A stretch of DNA of 51,829 bases from Streptomyces sp. NRRL F-5727. Its GTDB lineage: Bacteria; Actinomycetota; Actinomycetes; Streptomycetales; Streptomycetaceae. A program made the translations under genes and the position numbers. Location of the stretch: contig NZ_JOGX01000045.1 in NCBI RefSeq assembly GCF_000719555.1, forward strand, positions 1 to 51,829, in the 5' to 3' direction. Of this stretch, positions 34,416 through 43,144 are shown piece by piece. Every line of letters starts with the position of its first letter. Position 1 is the stretch's first letter. The notes below the pieces were generated by a model. The model was not told the origin of the DNA, made no database searches, and saw only the letters and a list, made by a program, of their open reading frames with translations.

Positions 34416-35684
34416 TCAAGCCCTGACCGACGAAACGGCGCGCCCCGCGCGGATCGCCAGGAGCAGGGGTACGACTGCGAGCAGCTCCCCCAGGGCCCCC
34501 GCCCACAGGGCCGTACGGGTGCCCGCGTACTGGCCGACCAGTCCGCCCGCGAGGGCGCCCAGGGGCATGCAGCCCCAGACCACGAAGCGGAAGGTGGCCG
34601 TCACTCGGCCGAGGAGGGGACCGGGGCTACGCCGCTGACGGAGGGTCACCGAGGTGATCCTGAAGGTCATGAAGGCGGTCCAGCCGAGACCCTGGAGCAC
34701 GCAGGCCACCGCGTACCGCCCGTCCGCGTGGAAGAACGGCAGCGCCGCCGCCCAGAGCAGCCCGCTCACCACCACCGAGGCGCACATCGCGCCGGTCTCG
34801 CCCAGGCGGGTGGCGATCCGGGACGTGAGGAGACTGCCGAGGAAGCCTCCGACCGCCTCCGCCGTGAAGACGAGACCGCACAGGAACGGCGAGAGTCCGA
34901 GGTCGCCCGCGAGGAGCACGAGCAGCATCGAACTTCCCACCGTGCCGCAGAGATTGGAGATCGCCGCGGTGAGCGTGAGGGCCCTCAGCAGGGGGTCGCG
35001 GAAGACGAACCGCAGCCCTTCGGCGATCTCGTCTCGCAGCCGGGCCCCCGGGCTCGGCTCAGGGCGCGGGTCGGGGCGGCGGATCCGGGTGAGCAGGAAC
35101 GCGGAGGCGAGGAAGCTGAGCGCGTCGACGGCGATCGCCACCGGGGCCGTCACCGCTGCGATCAGTGCCCCGCCCACCCCGGGGCCGCCCGCAGCCGTGA
35201 CCGAACGGGACGCCTCCAGGGCCACGTTCGCCTCCACGAGCCGTTCGTCGTCGACGAGTTGGGGCAGATGGCTCTGGTACGCGACGTCGAAGAAGGCCGT
35301 GAGGACCGACAGGCCGAAGCCCACGCCGTACAGCTGAGGGAGCGTCAGCACGTCGAGCCAGGCGGCGACCGGCAGGCTGCCGAGGAGTACGGCCCTGCCG
35401 AGATCACCCACGATCATCACGCGGCGCCTGCGCATCCGGTCCACCCAGGCACCGGCCGGCAGCCCCACGAGCAGGAAACCCAGGTACTCGCACATCACGA
35501 GCAGTCCGGCCTCGAAGGGCGAGGCGCCGAGTGGGCCGATCGCCACCAGCGGCAGGGCGAGGACGGTGACGGCCGTGCCGGCCTGGCTCAGGGTGTCGCC
35601 GATCCACAGCCGCCGGAAGTCCGGCAGCCGGAAGAGGCGGGGAGGGGAGTCGAGGGAGGTGCTCATGTCGGCGAACACCATCAC
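34416..35684 (-). CDS. MFS transporter (drug-efflux type)
   Basis: A 422-residue 12-helix major facilitator. The N-terminal 'RLFRLPDFRRLWIGDTLSQAG' and the loop 2-3 motif 'GAWVDRMRRRRVMIVGDLGRA' mark the DHA3/enterobactin-exporter-like group. The start is uncertain: ATG 35684, 35681 or 35666 are possible, and the alignment start is nearest 35666. The gene is divergent from an ArsR-like regulator with a palindrome between them, so the pair is probably a repressor-controlled exporter. The substrate is unknown. Confidence 0.88.
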   Translation of the reverse strand: MMVFADMSTSLDSPPRLFRLPDFRRLWIGDTLSQAGTAVTVLALPLVAIGPLGASPFEAGLLVMCEYLGFLLVGLPAGAWVDRMRRRRVMIVGDLGRAVLLGSLPVAAWLDVLTLPQLYGVGFGLSVLTAFFDVAYQSHLPQLVDDERLVEANVALEASRSVTAAGGPGVGGALIAAVTAPVAIAVDALSFLASAFLLTRIRRPDPRPEPSPGARLRDEIAEGLRFVFRDPLLRALTLTAAISNLCGTVGSSMLLVLLAGDLGLSPFLCGLVFTAEAVGGFLGSLLTSRIATRLGETGAMCASVVVSGLLWAAALPFFHADGRYAVACVLQGLGWTAFMTFRITSVTLRQRRSPGPLLGRVTATFRFVVWGCMPLGALAGGLVGQYAGTRTALWAGALGELLAVVPLLLAIRAGRAVSSVRA

Positions 35685-35706
35685 CCACCGTCTCCGCCGA
35701 CCATTG

Positions 35707-35724
35707 TTTTAGTCTGGGCTAAAA
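35707..35724. promoter_or_regulatory. Palindromic operator TTTTAG-N6-CTAAAA
   Basis: TTTTAG (35707-35712) and CTAAAA (35719-35724) are perfect inverted repeats with 6 bp between. It is an AT-rich island lying midway between the divergent MFS and ArsR-type genes, so it is the likely binding site of the ArsR-like protein. Confidence 0.6.
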
Positions 35725-35744
35725 GCTCAGAAGGGGGACGGGGC

Positions 35745-36596
35745 ATGGGAGACATACGGTTCGGGGTCGACGACCTGGGCCGGCTCAGGTTCGCGATCTC
35801 ACCTCTCTGGGAGACCGTCGCCGCCCTGCGCGCCACCACCGACCCGGGCGGTCACGCCGTTCATCTCCCCTGGCTCAAGAAGGCGTTGGGCGCCGACACG
35901 GAGGCGGCGCGGCGCGCCCTCCTCCCGCACCTCACGGAGCTTCCCGCCCTCGCCCCTCCCCCGCGCTGCCCGCTCGCCGAGATCGAGGAGGAACTCCCCG
36001 CTCTCGCGGGCCCCCCGGAGCTCGCCTCGTCCGTACGCGCCTGGTGGGAGGCGGGGGTGCGACCGCACTGGCCCCGGATCCGGGCCGTACTGGAGGCCGA
36101 TCTCGCCTACCGCACCCGGCAGTTGTCGGAGGACGGCATCCAGGAGGTCCTGACCCGTCTCCACCCGCGCCTGCGCTGGGCGGAGGACCGCCTCGCCTCG
36201 GCCGACCTGCCCGCCGGGACGCTCGCCCTGGACGGCCGCGGGGTCACCCTCGCCCCGAGCGCCTTCGCGGCCCGCTGCGTCCTGCTCCCCGCGCGCGGCG
36301 GCACCCCGCCGTGCCTGGTCTATCCCGCCCGGGCCGTCGGCACCCTGTGGGAGCGGCGCGAGGAGACCGGCGACGCCCTCGCACGGCTCCTCGGCCGCAG
36401 CCGGGCACTCCTCCTGAGCGGCACGAGCACCCCGTCCACCACCACCGCCCTTGCCCACCGCACCGGCCTCAGTCCCGGCGCCGTCTCCCAGCACCTGGCC
36501 GTCCTGCGGGACGCCGGCCTGGTGACGGGACACCGCTACCGACGCGAGGTCTACTACCGGGCGAGCGAGCTGGGCGCCTCCCTCCTCGACGCCTGA
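35745..36596 (+). CDS. ArsR-family regulator with large N-terminal domain
   Basis: A 283-residue regulator starting at ATG 35745 after AGAAGGGGGACGG. The C-terminal 75 residues are a winged helix: 'TALAHRTGLSPGAVSQHLAVLRDAGLVTGHRYRREVYYRAS'. The N-terminal 200 residues are an Ala/Arg/Leu-rich domain starting 'RFGVDDLGRLRFAISPLWETVAALRA', common in Streptomyces ArsR-type proteins (a DUF5937-like layout) and of unknown ligand. No metal-binding Cys cluster is seen. It probably represses itself and the divergent MFS gene through the palindrome between them. Confidence 0.85.
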   Translation: MGDIRFGVDDLGRLRFAISPLWETVAALRATTDPGGHAVHLPWLKKALGADTEAARRALLPHLTELPALAPPPRCPLAEIEEELPALAGPPELASSVRAWWEAGVRPHWPRIRAVLEADLAYRTRQLSEDGIQEVLTRLHPRLRWAEDRLASADLPAGTLALDGRGVTLAPSAFAARCVLLPARGGTPPCLVYPARAVGTLWERREETGDALARLLGRSRALLLSGTSTPSTTTALAHRTGLSPGAVSQHLAVLRDAGLVTGHRYRREVYYRASELGASLLDA

Positions 36597-36601
36597 GGGC
36601 G

Positions 36602-36967
36602 CTACGAGACCGGGCCGGCCCCCTCCCGCCCTTCGCGCCGTTCGCGGCCCCAGGCCGCGAGGGGTTCCAGGGCGTCGTTGAGGCGGATGCCGTCCTTGGT
36701 GAGCCCGTACTCGACGCGCGGCGGGACCTCGTCGTACGAGACGCGGCGGACGATGCCGTCCGCCTCCATCTCCCGCAGGTGCGAGGCGAGGACCTTCTCC
36801 GTGATGCCCGGCACCATCCGCCGCAGCTCCCCGAAGCGCCGCTCGGGCCCGTCGTGGAGGGCCCACAGGATGAGCACCTTCCACTTCCCGCCGATCACCT
36901 CCATGGCGGTGTCGATGCCGCAGACGTGCCCGCCGTCGTCGTCCCCGGGCCGGTTGACCGTCGCCAT
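36602..36967 (-). CDS. HxlR-family transcriptional regulator
   Basis: A 121-residue winged-helix protein. 'GHVCGIDTAMEVIGGKWKVLILWALHDGPERRFGELRRMVPGITEKVLASHLREMEADGIV' is the full HxlR core, with the conserved N-terminal Cys16 that senses oxidants or electrophiles in several relatives. It is divergent from an NAD(P)-dependent oxidoreductase gene, the usual layout for these regulators. A short palindrome lies between them. The stop is 5 bp from the convergent ArsR-type gene. Confidence 0.92.
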   Translation of the reverse strand: MATVNRPGDDDGGHVCGIDTAMEVIGGKWKVLILWALHDGPERRFGELRRMVPGITEKVLASHLREMEADGIVRRVSYDEVPPRVEYGLTKDGIRLNDALEPLAAWGRERREGREGAGPVS

Positions 36968-37015
36968 GCCACCCTCCTGACCTGCTCGCTCACCTCAGGG
37001 TAACCACCCACTCCG

Positions 37016-37027
37016 AAGTAGGTACTT
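37016..37027. promoter_or_regulatory. Candidate HxlR operator AAGTA-GG-TACTT
   Basis: A perfect 5-bp inverted repeat with a 2-bp centre, 35 bp before the oxidoreductase start and 49 bp before the HxlR start. It is the only clear dyad in the 94-bp divergent gap. Confidence 0.45.
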
Positions 37028-37061
37028 GAGCAGCTCAGAGCCCTGCCACAGCCTTGAGGGC

Positions 37062-37946
37062 ATGACAGCGAACCCCCTCCCCCGAACCCCCGTCACCCTC
37101 CTCGGCCTCGGCGCGATGGGCACCGCCCTCGCCCGCACCTGGCTCGCGGCCGGCCACCCGCTCACCGTCTGGAACCGCACCGCCGCCCGCGCGCGGGCGC
37201 TGGCCGCCGACGGCGCGACGGCGGCGGCGACCCCCGCCGAAGCGGTCGCCGCGAGCACCCTCGTGATCGTCTGCCTCCTGGACGACGCCTCGGTCGAAGC
37301 CGCCCTGGAGACCACCGACCTCACCGGCAAGGACGTCGTCAACCTGACCACGACGACCCCGGCCCAGGCCAGGGCCCGGGCGGCCTGGGCCGAATCCCGC
37401 GGCGCCCGCTACCTGGACGGCGGCATCATGGCCGTCCCGCCGATGATCGGCGTCCCGGAAGCGGGCGGCTACGTCTTCTACAGCGGCAGCGAGGACCTCT
37501 TCACCACCCACGCCCCGGCCCTCTCCGTCCCCGCCGGCACCCGCTACGTCGGCACCGACCCGGGCCACGCGGCCCTCCACGACGTGGCCCTGCTCAGCGC
37601 CATGTACGGCATGTTCGCCGGCGCGGCCCACGCCTTCGCCCTGATCCGCAAGGAGGACATCGACCCGGCCGCCCTGGCCCCGCTCCTCACCGAATGGCTC
37701 ACCGCCATGGCCGCCCCCCACATCGCCCAGACCGCCGACCAGCTGGCCACCGGCGACTACACCACCAACGTGGTCAGCAACCTCGCCATGCAGACCGCCG
37801 GCACCCCCACCTTCCTCGCCACCGCCGCCGACCAGGGCGTCAGCCCCGAACTCCTCACCCCCTACTTCGCCCTCATGCGCCGCCGCCTGGCCGAAGGCGA
37901 CCCGGCGGAGGACCTGACGGGCGTGGTGGACCTGCTGCTGCGCTGA
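37062..37946 (+). CDS. NAD(P)-dependent beta-hydroxyacid/imine-reductase-like enzyme
   Basis: A 294-residue protein of the 6-phosphogluconate-dehydrogenase-like fold. The Rossmann motif is at the start, 'VTLLGLGAMGTALARTWLAAGHPLTVWNRTAARA', with Arg/Thr after it suggesting NADP(H). 'RYLDGGIMAVPPMIG' and the following C-terminal helical domain resemble imine reductases and related enzymes more than true 3-hydroxyisobutyrate dehydrogenases. ATG 37062 (after GAGGG) was chosen over the upstream frame. Its expression is probably governed by the divergent HxlR protein; HxlR-oxidoreductase pairs often respond to electrophilic stress. Confidence 0.85.
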   Translation: MTANPLPRTPVTLLGLGAMGTALARTWLAAGHPLTVWNRTAARARALAADGATAAATPAEAVAASTLVIVCLLDDASVEAALETTDLTGKDVVNLTTTTPAQARARAAWAESRGARYLDGGIMAVPPMIGVPEAGGYVFYSGSEDLFTTHAPALSVPAGTRYVGTDPGHAALHDVALLSAMYGMFAGAAHAFALIRKEDIDPAALAPLLTEWLTAMAAPHIAQTADQLATGDYTTNVVSNLAMQTAGTPTFLATAADQGVSPELLTPYFALMRRRLAEGDPAEDLTGVVDLLLR

Positions 37947-37997
37947 CCGCGGTCCCGCCACGTTGCCCCGGTGATTCGGTTCCGTTAATCGGTGACG

Positions 37998-38017
37998 ACC
38001 CCTCCTCCCGGAGGGGT
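37998..38017 (+). terminator. Terminator after the oxidoreductase
   Basis: ACCCCTCC and GGAGGGGT pair perfectly over 8 bp with loop TCCC and are followed by TTTCTCG, a short T-rich end. It lies 51 nt after the stop. Confidence 0.65.
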
Positions 38018-38131
38018 TTCTCGTGGCACACTCGCGGCGATCGTTCCCCCAGGCGATCCGTACACCCTCAACGGAACCACGCGAACCATGCGGCACACCC
38101 CCCGCATGTGAGCGAAGGGATCGCAATACAC

Positions 38132-40438
38132 GTGAAGAAGATTGTCGTGGGCATGACCCTCGGGTCGGCGCTCACCGCACTCCTCGCCGCGGGGCTCACC
38201 CCCGCCGCCGCGCAGGAGGCCGGGGACTCCGCTCCGTCCGGCAGCAGCGCGCACCGGTCGGACAACCGGCCCGGGCCGCTCACCAAGCAGCGCACCGAGC
38301 TGCGTGAGAGGGCGATCGATCTGGTCGCCAAGGGCAAGGCGAAGGCGAACGCCCGGGGCGTCGTCGAGGTCGCGCCCGGGAAGTTCGCCGAGACCGAGAC
38401 GACCACCGCCGTGCGGCAGGAGAAGATCCTCACGATCCTCTCCGAGTTCGGCGACCAGGGGTCGGGGAAGCTCGGCACCACGCCCGGACCGCTGCACAAC
38501 CAGATACCCCGGCCGGACCGGACCACGGACAACTCCAACGCCTGGGCGCCCGACTTCAACAAGGCGTACTACGAGAACCTCTTCAACGGCTCCGGCGAGT
38601 CGATGAAGACGTACTACGAGAAGCTGTCGAACGGCGCCTACTCCGTCTCCAACGTCGTCGAGGACTGGGTCAAGGTCCCCGGCAACGCCTCCACCTACGG
38701 CGACAACGCCGTGGAGGACAACGGCGGTTCGTGGGCCTTCATCCAGGACACCGGCAACGCCTGGTGGGACGCGCAGATCGCGGCCGGCAAGACGCCCGCC
38801 GAGATCGACGCCTACCTCGCCCAGTTCGACGTCTGGGACCGCAACGACTGGGACCACGACGGCAACTTCGACGAGGCCGACGGCTACATCGACCACTTCC
38901 AGGCCGTCCACGCCGGCATGGGCGAGGACGCCGGCGGCGGCGCCCAGGGCGAGGACGCCATCTGGTCGCACCGCTGGTACGTCAACGGCGACGACTACGG
39001 GCTGACCGGGCCCGAGGTCGCCGGTACGCAGAACAAGGCCGGCGGCGCCCGCATCGGCCAGTCCAGGTACTGGCTCGGCGACTACACCACCGAAGGCGAG
39101 AACGGCGGACTCGGCGTCTTCTGCCACGAGTTCGGCCACGACCTCGGCCTGCCGGACTACTACGACACCGACGGCGGCGAGAACTCCACCGCCTTCTGGA
39201 CCCTGATGAGCTCCGGCTCCTGGCTCGGCCACGGCTCCGCCGCCAACGCCGGCATCGGCACCCACCCGGGTCTGATGGGCGCCGAGGAGAAGCTCTTCCT
39301 CGGCTGGCTCGACTACGTCGACGCGCCGCTCGGCACCACCGGCAGCCACACCCTGAGCCCGGCCGCCCTCCAGCAGGCCGGCAAGGCGCAGGCCGTCCGC
39401 GTCGCGCTCCCGGACAAGGCCGCCAGCACCACCTACGCCACCCCGACCTCCGGCGCGAACGCCTGGTGGACCGGGTCGGCGGACGGCCTCAACCAGGCCC
39501 TCACCCGCTCCGTCCCGGCCGCCCCGCGCGTCACCGTGAAGGCGAACGCCTGGTACGAGATCGAGGCGGACTACGACTACCTCTTCGCCGAGTACTCCCT
39601 CGACGGCGGGGCGAACTGGCTCCGGGCCGGCGCGGCCGTCGACGGCTCCTCGGCCGGCAAGTGGACGACCCTGCGGTTCTCGTACGACGCCGCCGGACAG
39701 CCGTCCCTCTTCCGCTTCCGCTACCAGACGGACGGCGGCGTGCACCTCGCCGGCGCCTTCCTGGACGACATCTCGCTGTCCAGCGGCGGTACGACCCTGA
39801 TCACGGACGACGTGGAGCAGGGGGCCAACGGCTGGACCGCGCAGGGCCGCTGGAAGGTCTCCACCGGCACCGAGTCCGCCACCTACCCGCAGTACTACCT
39901 GGTGGAGAACCGCGAGTACGTCGGCGCCGACGCGCTCCTCGCCGAGGGCCCGTACCAGTTCAGCAAGCCGCTGACCGCCCCCGACTGGGTCGAGTACTTC
40001 CGCTACCAGAACGGCATGCTCGTCTGGTACGTCGACCGGTCCTACGACGACAACAACGTCAGCAACCACCCCGGCGGCGGCTCGGCCATGGCCGTCGACG
40101 CCCGCCCGACGCCGTTCAGGTACCCCAACGGCGCCGCGCCCAGCAACCGCCGCCAGCCCTTCGACGCCACCTTCGGTCTGGAGGCCACGGACGCCACCTG
40201 CCTCCACACCGAGGTCCTGGCCGGCAAGGGCAAGCAGCAGACCGTCGAGACCCTCGCAGCCTGCGCCCCGTCGGTGCCCGGCATCCCGGTCTTCGACGAC
40301 ACGGACCCGAACGCCTACTACGACACCTCGGCGCCGCAGGCCAGCGTCAAGGTCGCCGGACACGGCGTGAAGGTCACCGTCACCGGGGACGCCGGCGACG
40401 ACCTGACGATCACCGTGGCCAACCCGGCCGCGCACTGA
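38132..40438 (+). CDS. Secreted M6 (immune inhibitor A-like) metalloprotease
   Basis: A 768-residue exported zinc protease starting at GTG 38132 after GAAGGGA. Residues 1-30 form the signal peptide ('KKIVVGMTLGSALTALLAAGL', cut near AAAQEA). A propeptide-like region runs to about 105. The catalytic motif is HEFGHDLGLPDYYDT (H332, E333, H336), the M6 signature, preceded by 'DYTTEGENGGLGVFC'. Around residues 440-620 there is a carbohydrate-binding/MAM-like beta domain split by 'WYEIEADYDYLFAEYSLDGGANW'. The family includes Bacillus InhA, which degrades host antibacterial peptides; Streptomyces members are common secreted proteases. Confidence 0.93.
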   Translation: MKKIVVGMTLGSALTALLAAGLTPAAAQEAGDSAPSGSSAHRSDNRPGPLTKQRTELRERAIDLVAKGKAKANARGVVEVAPGKFAETETTTAVRQEKILTILSEFGDQGSGKLGTTPGPLHNQIPRPDRTTDNSNAWAPDFNKAYYENLFNGSGESMKTYYEKLSNGAYSVSNVVEDWVKVPGNASTYGDNAVEDNGGSWAFIQDTGNAWWDAQIAAGKTPAEIDAYLAQFDVWDRNDWDHDGNFDEADGYIDHFQAVHAGMGEDAGGGAQGEDAIWSHRWYVNGDDYGLTGPEVAGTQNKAGGARIGQSRYWLGDYTTEGENGGLGVFCHEFGHDLGLPDYYDTDGGENSTAFWTLMSSGSWLGHGSAANAGIGTHPGLMGAEEKLFLGWLDYVDAPLGTTGSHTLSPAALQQAGKAQAVRVALPDKAASTTYATPTSGANAWWTGSADGLNQALTRSVPAAPRVTVKANAWYEIEADYDYLFAEYSLDGGANWLRAGAAVDGSSAGKWTTLRFSYDAAGQPSLFRFRYQTDGGVHLAGAFLDDISLSSGGTTLITDDVEQGANGWTAQGRWKVSTGTESATYPQYYLVENREYVGADALLAEGPYQFSKPLTAPDWVEYFRYQNGMLVWYVDRSYDDNNVSNHPGGGSAMAVDARPTPFRYPNGAAPSNRRQPFDATFGLEATDATCLHTEVLAGKGKQQTVETLAACAPSVPGIPVFDDTDPNAYYDTSAPQASVKVAGHGVKVTVTGDAGDDLTITVANPAAH

Positions 40439-40448
40439 TCGCACCACC

Positions 40449-40494
40449 GCGAGGGCGGTACGGGACGGGCTCAGCCCTCCCGTACCGCCCTCGC
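40449..40494. terminator. 17-bp bidirectional terminator
   Basis: The arms 40449-40465 and 40478-40494 are exact complements; the 12-nt loop can itself pair as GGGC/GCCC. The 3' arm overlaps the end of otsB. It lies between the convergent M6 protease and otsB genes. Confidence 0.8.
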
Positions 40495-41313
40495 CAGTTC
40501 CCCGAGGAACGCGACGACGCCCGCCGGGCCGTCCACCGCGAGGTCGGCGCGCCCGGCCAGCTCCGGGACCTCCGTCGAGCCGGAGCAGACGAGCAGCCCG
40601 GGCAGGCCGTCGCCGCGCAGCTTCTCGACGGCGGCGAAGGCCGGCAGGTCGCCGAGGTCGTCCCCGGCGTACAGCACGGACCCGGCGCCCTTCTCCCGTA
40701 CGAACTCCGCCAGCGCGACGCCCTTGTCCATGCCCGGGGGCCGCAGCTCCAGGACGAGCCGGCCGGGCTCCAGGACGAGGCCGTGCGCGGCGGCCAGCCC
40801 GCCCAGCGGGCCCTTCAGGGCCTCGAAGGCGCCCTGCGGGTCCTGGGCGCGGCGGGTGTGGACGGCGACCGCCCGGCCCTTCTCCTCGATCCAGACGCCG
40901 GGCCAGGCGCCGTGCCGGTCGAGGAAGCCGGGGAGTTCGGCGCGGACAGTGGCGACCCCGGGGTGCGGGGCGGCGGCCGTGACGGTGCCGGTGTCGGCGT
41001 CCCAGCGTTCGGCCCCGTAGTGGCCGAGGACGGTGAGGCGGTCGAGGCCGGGGACCCCGGCGAGCCCGCCGTGGCGGACGGCGACCCCGGCCGGGCGGCC
41101 GGTGACGATGACGACGGCCGCCAGGTGCGGGGCCAGGGCTGCGAGCGCGGGGACGGCGCCGGGGTGGGCGCGGGCCCGCTCGGGGTCGGGGACGATCTCG
41201 GCGAGCGTCCCGTCGAAGTCGAGGGCGACGACGGCCTCGGAGGGGCGCGCGAGGAGCGCGTCCAGGCCGTCGCGGCCGGCGGGTGTGGCCGGGTGCGGAA
41301 GGCTGCTGACCAT
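40471..41313 (-). CDS. otsB: Trehalose-6-phosphate phosphatase
   Basis: A 280-residue HAD-superfamily phosphatase that completes trehalose synthesis. HAD motif I is 'VVALDFDGTLAEIV', motif II 'VIVTGRP', and the late motifs are 'GMDKGVALAEFV' and 'VLYAGDDLGDLPAF'. 'VLGHYGAERW' is specific to OtsB. ATG 41313 is preferred: TAGGGT (41326-41321 on the minus strand) ends 7 nt before it, giving a leaderless start. The longer frame from 41364 lacks support. Its partner otsA lies about 6 kb away on the other strand. Confidence 0.92.
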   Translation of the reverse strand: MVSSLPHPATPAGRDGLDALLARPSEAVVALDFDGTLAEIVPDPERARAHPGAVPALAALAPHLAAVVIVTGRPAGVAVRHGGLAGVPGLDRLTVLGHYGAERWDADTGTVTAAAPHPGVATVRAELPGFLDRHGAWPGVWIEEKGRAVAVHTRRAQDPQGAFEALKGPLGGLAAAHGLVLEPGRLVLELRPPGMDKGVALAEFVREKGAGSVLYAGDDLGDLPAFAAVEKLRGDGLPGLLVCSGSTEVPELAGRADLAVDGPAGVVAFLGELARAVREG

Positions 41314-41378
41314 ACGGCCGACCCTACCGACGGACGCGGCACCCGTCAGCGTGGCCGGACTCACCGCCCCCGAGGGGT

Positions 41379-41633
41379 TTACCGCCGCCGCTGCCTCTCC
41401 TCCCGGACCCGGCGCAGCCGGTTGACCGTGACCGGGTCGTGGGCGAGGGCGCGCGGGTCGTCGAGGAGGGCGTTGAGGAGCTGGTAGTAGCGGGTCGGCG
41501 AGAGGCCGAGGCCCTCGCGGACGGCCCGCTCCTTGGCGCCCGGGCCGGGCCAGGAGCGGCGCTCGACGGCGAGCACGGCCCGCTCCCGCTCCCCGAGCCC
41601 GCTGCTGCCGTCCTCCGGCGTCTCTTCGGTCAT
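41379..41633 (-). CDS. DUF3263 small helix-turn-helix-like protein
   Basis: An 84-residue actinobacterial protein of the DUF3263 type: 'LGERERAVLAVERRSWPGPGAKERAVREGLGLSPTRYYQLLNALLDDPRAL', ending in an Arg-rich tail. The helix pattern with 'LSPTRYYQLLNALL' resembles a sigma-like or HTH recognition helix, so DNA binding is plausible. Function is unknown, but it is well conserved in Streptomyces and Mycobacterium. It lies 66 bp upstream of otsB in the same direction. A TATATAAG stretch immediately upstream may be part of its promoter. Confidence 0.87.
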   Translation of the reverse strand: MTEETPEDGSSGLGERERAVLAVERRSWPGPGAKERAVREGLGLSPTRYYQLLNALLDDPRALAHDPVTVNRLRRVREERQRRR

Positions 41634-41675
41634 ACGACCAACTTATATAAGGGCGCTACCGGGCCACAGGCGGCG

Positions 41676-42947
41676 CTACTCCGCCGCCTCCGCCGCCGTC
41701 GCCGTGCGGGCGATGGCGCCGAGGACGTCGCCGGGGCGGCCGGCGGGGGTGACGGCCTTGCCGATGTCGGCCTTGATGGTCTCGCTGACCTTGGCCCAGG
41801 AGGTCTTGCCGACGGGCGGCAGCTGGGCGGTGGGCAGCGCCTTCAGGAACTCGCGCAGGCCCGCGTGCTCGGCGTCGCTCTCCATGCGGGTGGAGGCGGT
41901 GACGGTGACGGGCAGCAGGTCGTTGTCGCCGGCGAACTTCAGCACGTTCTCGTCGCTGAAGACGAAGTCGAGGAAGGTGCCTATCTCCTTGCGGTGGCCG
42001 TTCTGCTTGAAGCCCATGATCCAGTCGGCGACGCCCATGGTGGCCTTGGCCGGGCCGTCGACGCCGGGGAGCGGGGCCTGGCCGACCTTGACGCCCTGCT
42101 TGGCGGCCTCCTGGACGAGCGAGGGGTGGCCGTTGAGCATGCCGACCTCGCCGCGGGCGAAGGCGGCGAAGGCGGCCTTGCGGTTGAGCTTGCCGGGGGC
42201 GACGGGGCCGGTGAGGCCCTGGCCGACGAGCTCGTCCTTCAGCCAGGTGAAGGTCTCGACGTTGGCCGTGGAGTCGACGGCGTACCGGTCGGAGTCGTCG
42301 GTCCAGCCACCGCCGGCGGCGAGCAGCCACATCAGGGACTCGGCCTGGGCCTCCTCGGGGCCGAGGGGGAGGGCGAAGGGGGTGCGGACGCCGTCCTCCT
42401 TGAGCTTCCGCGCGGCCTCGGCCAGCTCGTCCCAGGTGGTGGGGGGCTCGATGCCGGCCTTGTCGAAGAGCTCGGCGTTGTAGAAGAGGGGGCGGGTGGA
42501 GGCGACGAACGGCAGCCCGTACTGGGTGCGGTCGTGCTCGCCGGCCTCGGCGAGGGCGGGGACGAAGTTGGCCTGCACCGGGATGGTGAGGAGTTCGTCG
42601 GCGGAGTAGAGCTGTCCGGCCGCGGCGTAGTCGGCGTAGGCGCCGATCTGGGCGACGTCGGGGGCCTGGCCGGCCTTCACCATCTCGGCGACCTTGCGGT
42701 CGACGTCGTCCCAGGACTCGATCTGCACCTGGACCTTGATGCCCGGGTGGGCGCTCTGGAAGGCGGTGACGAGGTCGTCCCAGTACTTCTTGGTGGTGGT
42801 GCCGCCGGTGAGGTCGTAGTCGGCGGCGACCAGGCGCAGGGTCACGTCGCCGCCGTCACCGCCGAGGGTGCCGCAGCCGGCGACCGTGGCGGTCAGGCCC
42901 AGGGCGGCGGCGGCCGCGGTCAGTCCAAGGAATCGTCGCCGCTCCAC
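41676..42947 (-). CDS. Sugar-type solute-binding lipoprotein
   Basis: A 423-residue family 1 extracellular solute-binding protein. GTG 42947 was chosen because AAAGGTGGA lies 7 nt upstream and the signal starts cleanly: 'ERRRFLGLTAAAAALGLTATVAGC', with lipobox V-A-G-C giving a lipid-anchored Cys. GTG 42959 is an alternative. The mature part shows 'ITVQ'-type 'FQSAHPGIKVQVQIESWDDVDRKV' and 'QAPDVAQIGAYADYAAAGQL'. No permease genes are adjacent. It is divergent from nagK, with two dre-like sites in the gap, so an amino-sugar or chitooligosaccharide ligand and DasR control are likely. Confidence 0.9.
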   Translation of the reverse strand: MERRRFLGLTAAAAALGLTATVAGCGTLGGDGGDVTLRLVAADYDLTGGTTTKKYWDDLVTAFQSAHPGIKVQVQIESWDDVDRKVAEMVKAGQAPDVAQIGAYADYAAAGQLYSADELLTIPVQANFVPALAEAGEHDRTQYGLPFVASTRPLFYNAELFDKAGIEPPTTWDELAEAARKLKEDGVRTPFALPLGPEEAQAESLMWLLAAGGGWTDDSDRYAVDSTANVETFTWLKDELVGQGLTGPVAPGKLNRKAAFAAFARGEVGMLNGHPSLVQEAAKQGVKVGQAPLPGVDGPAKATMGVADWIMGFKQNGHRKEIGTFLDFVFSDENVLKFAGDNDLLPVTVTASTRMESDAEHAGLREFLKALPTAQLPPVGKTSWAKVSETIKADIGKAVTPAGRPGDVLGAIARTATAAEAAE

Positions 42948-43036
42948 GGCTTCATCCACCTTTTGCTCGTCGTTGAGCAGCAGTGAGCTGCAAATTCTTC
43001 TGGGGCAGGGTCCGAAAGTGTCCCCCACCCAGAGGA

Positions 43037-43052
43037 AGAGGTCTACACCAGT
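43037..43052. promoter_or_regulatory. dre-like DasR operator, site 1
   Basis: AGAGGTCTACACCAGT matches the degenerate dre consensus A(C/G)TGGTCTAGACCA(C/G)T at 14 of 16 positions. It lies 90 bp upstream of the solute-binding lipoprotein start. Confidence 0.7.
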
Positions 43053-43144
43053 CGGGTATCCCTTCCGCAACTCAGGGGGGACCTTCACCACAAACCCCCC
43101 ACACCCCGGGCTCGAATTTGTATCCGAGCGCAACAATCCTCGGC

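Noticed and set aside
31024..34506. Minus-strand open frame of about 1160 codons
   Set aside because: Antisense to the surface protein and otsA, which are both clearly coding; composition is Gly/Arg/Val/Asp repeats.
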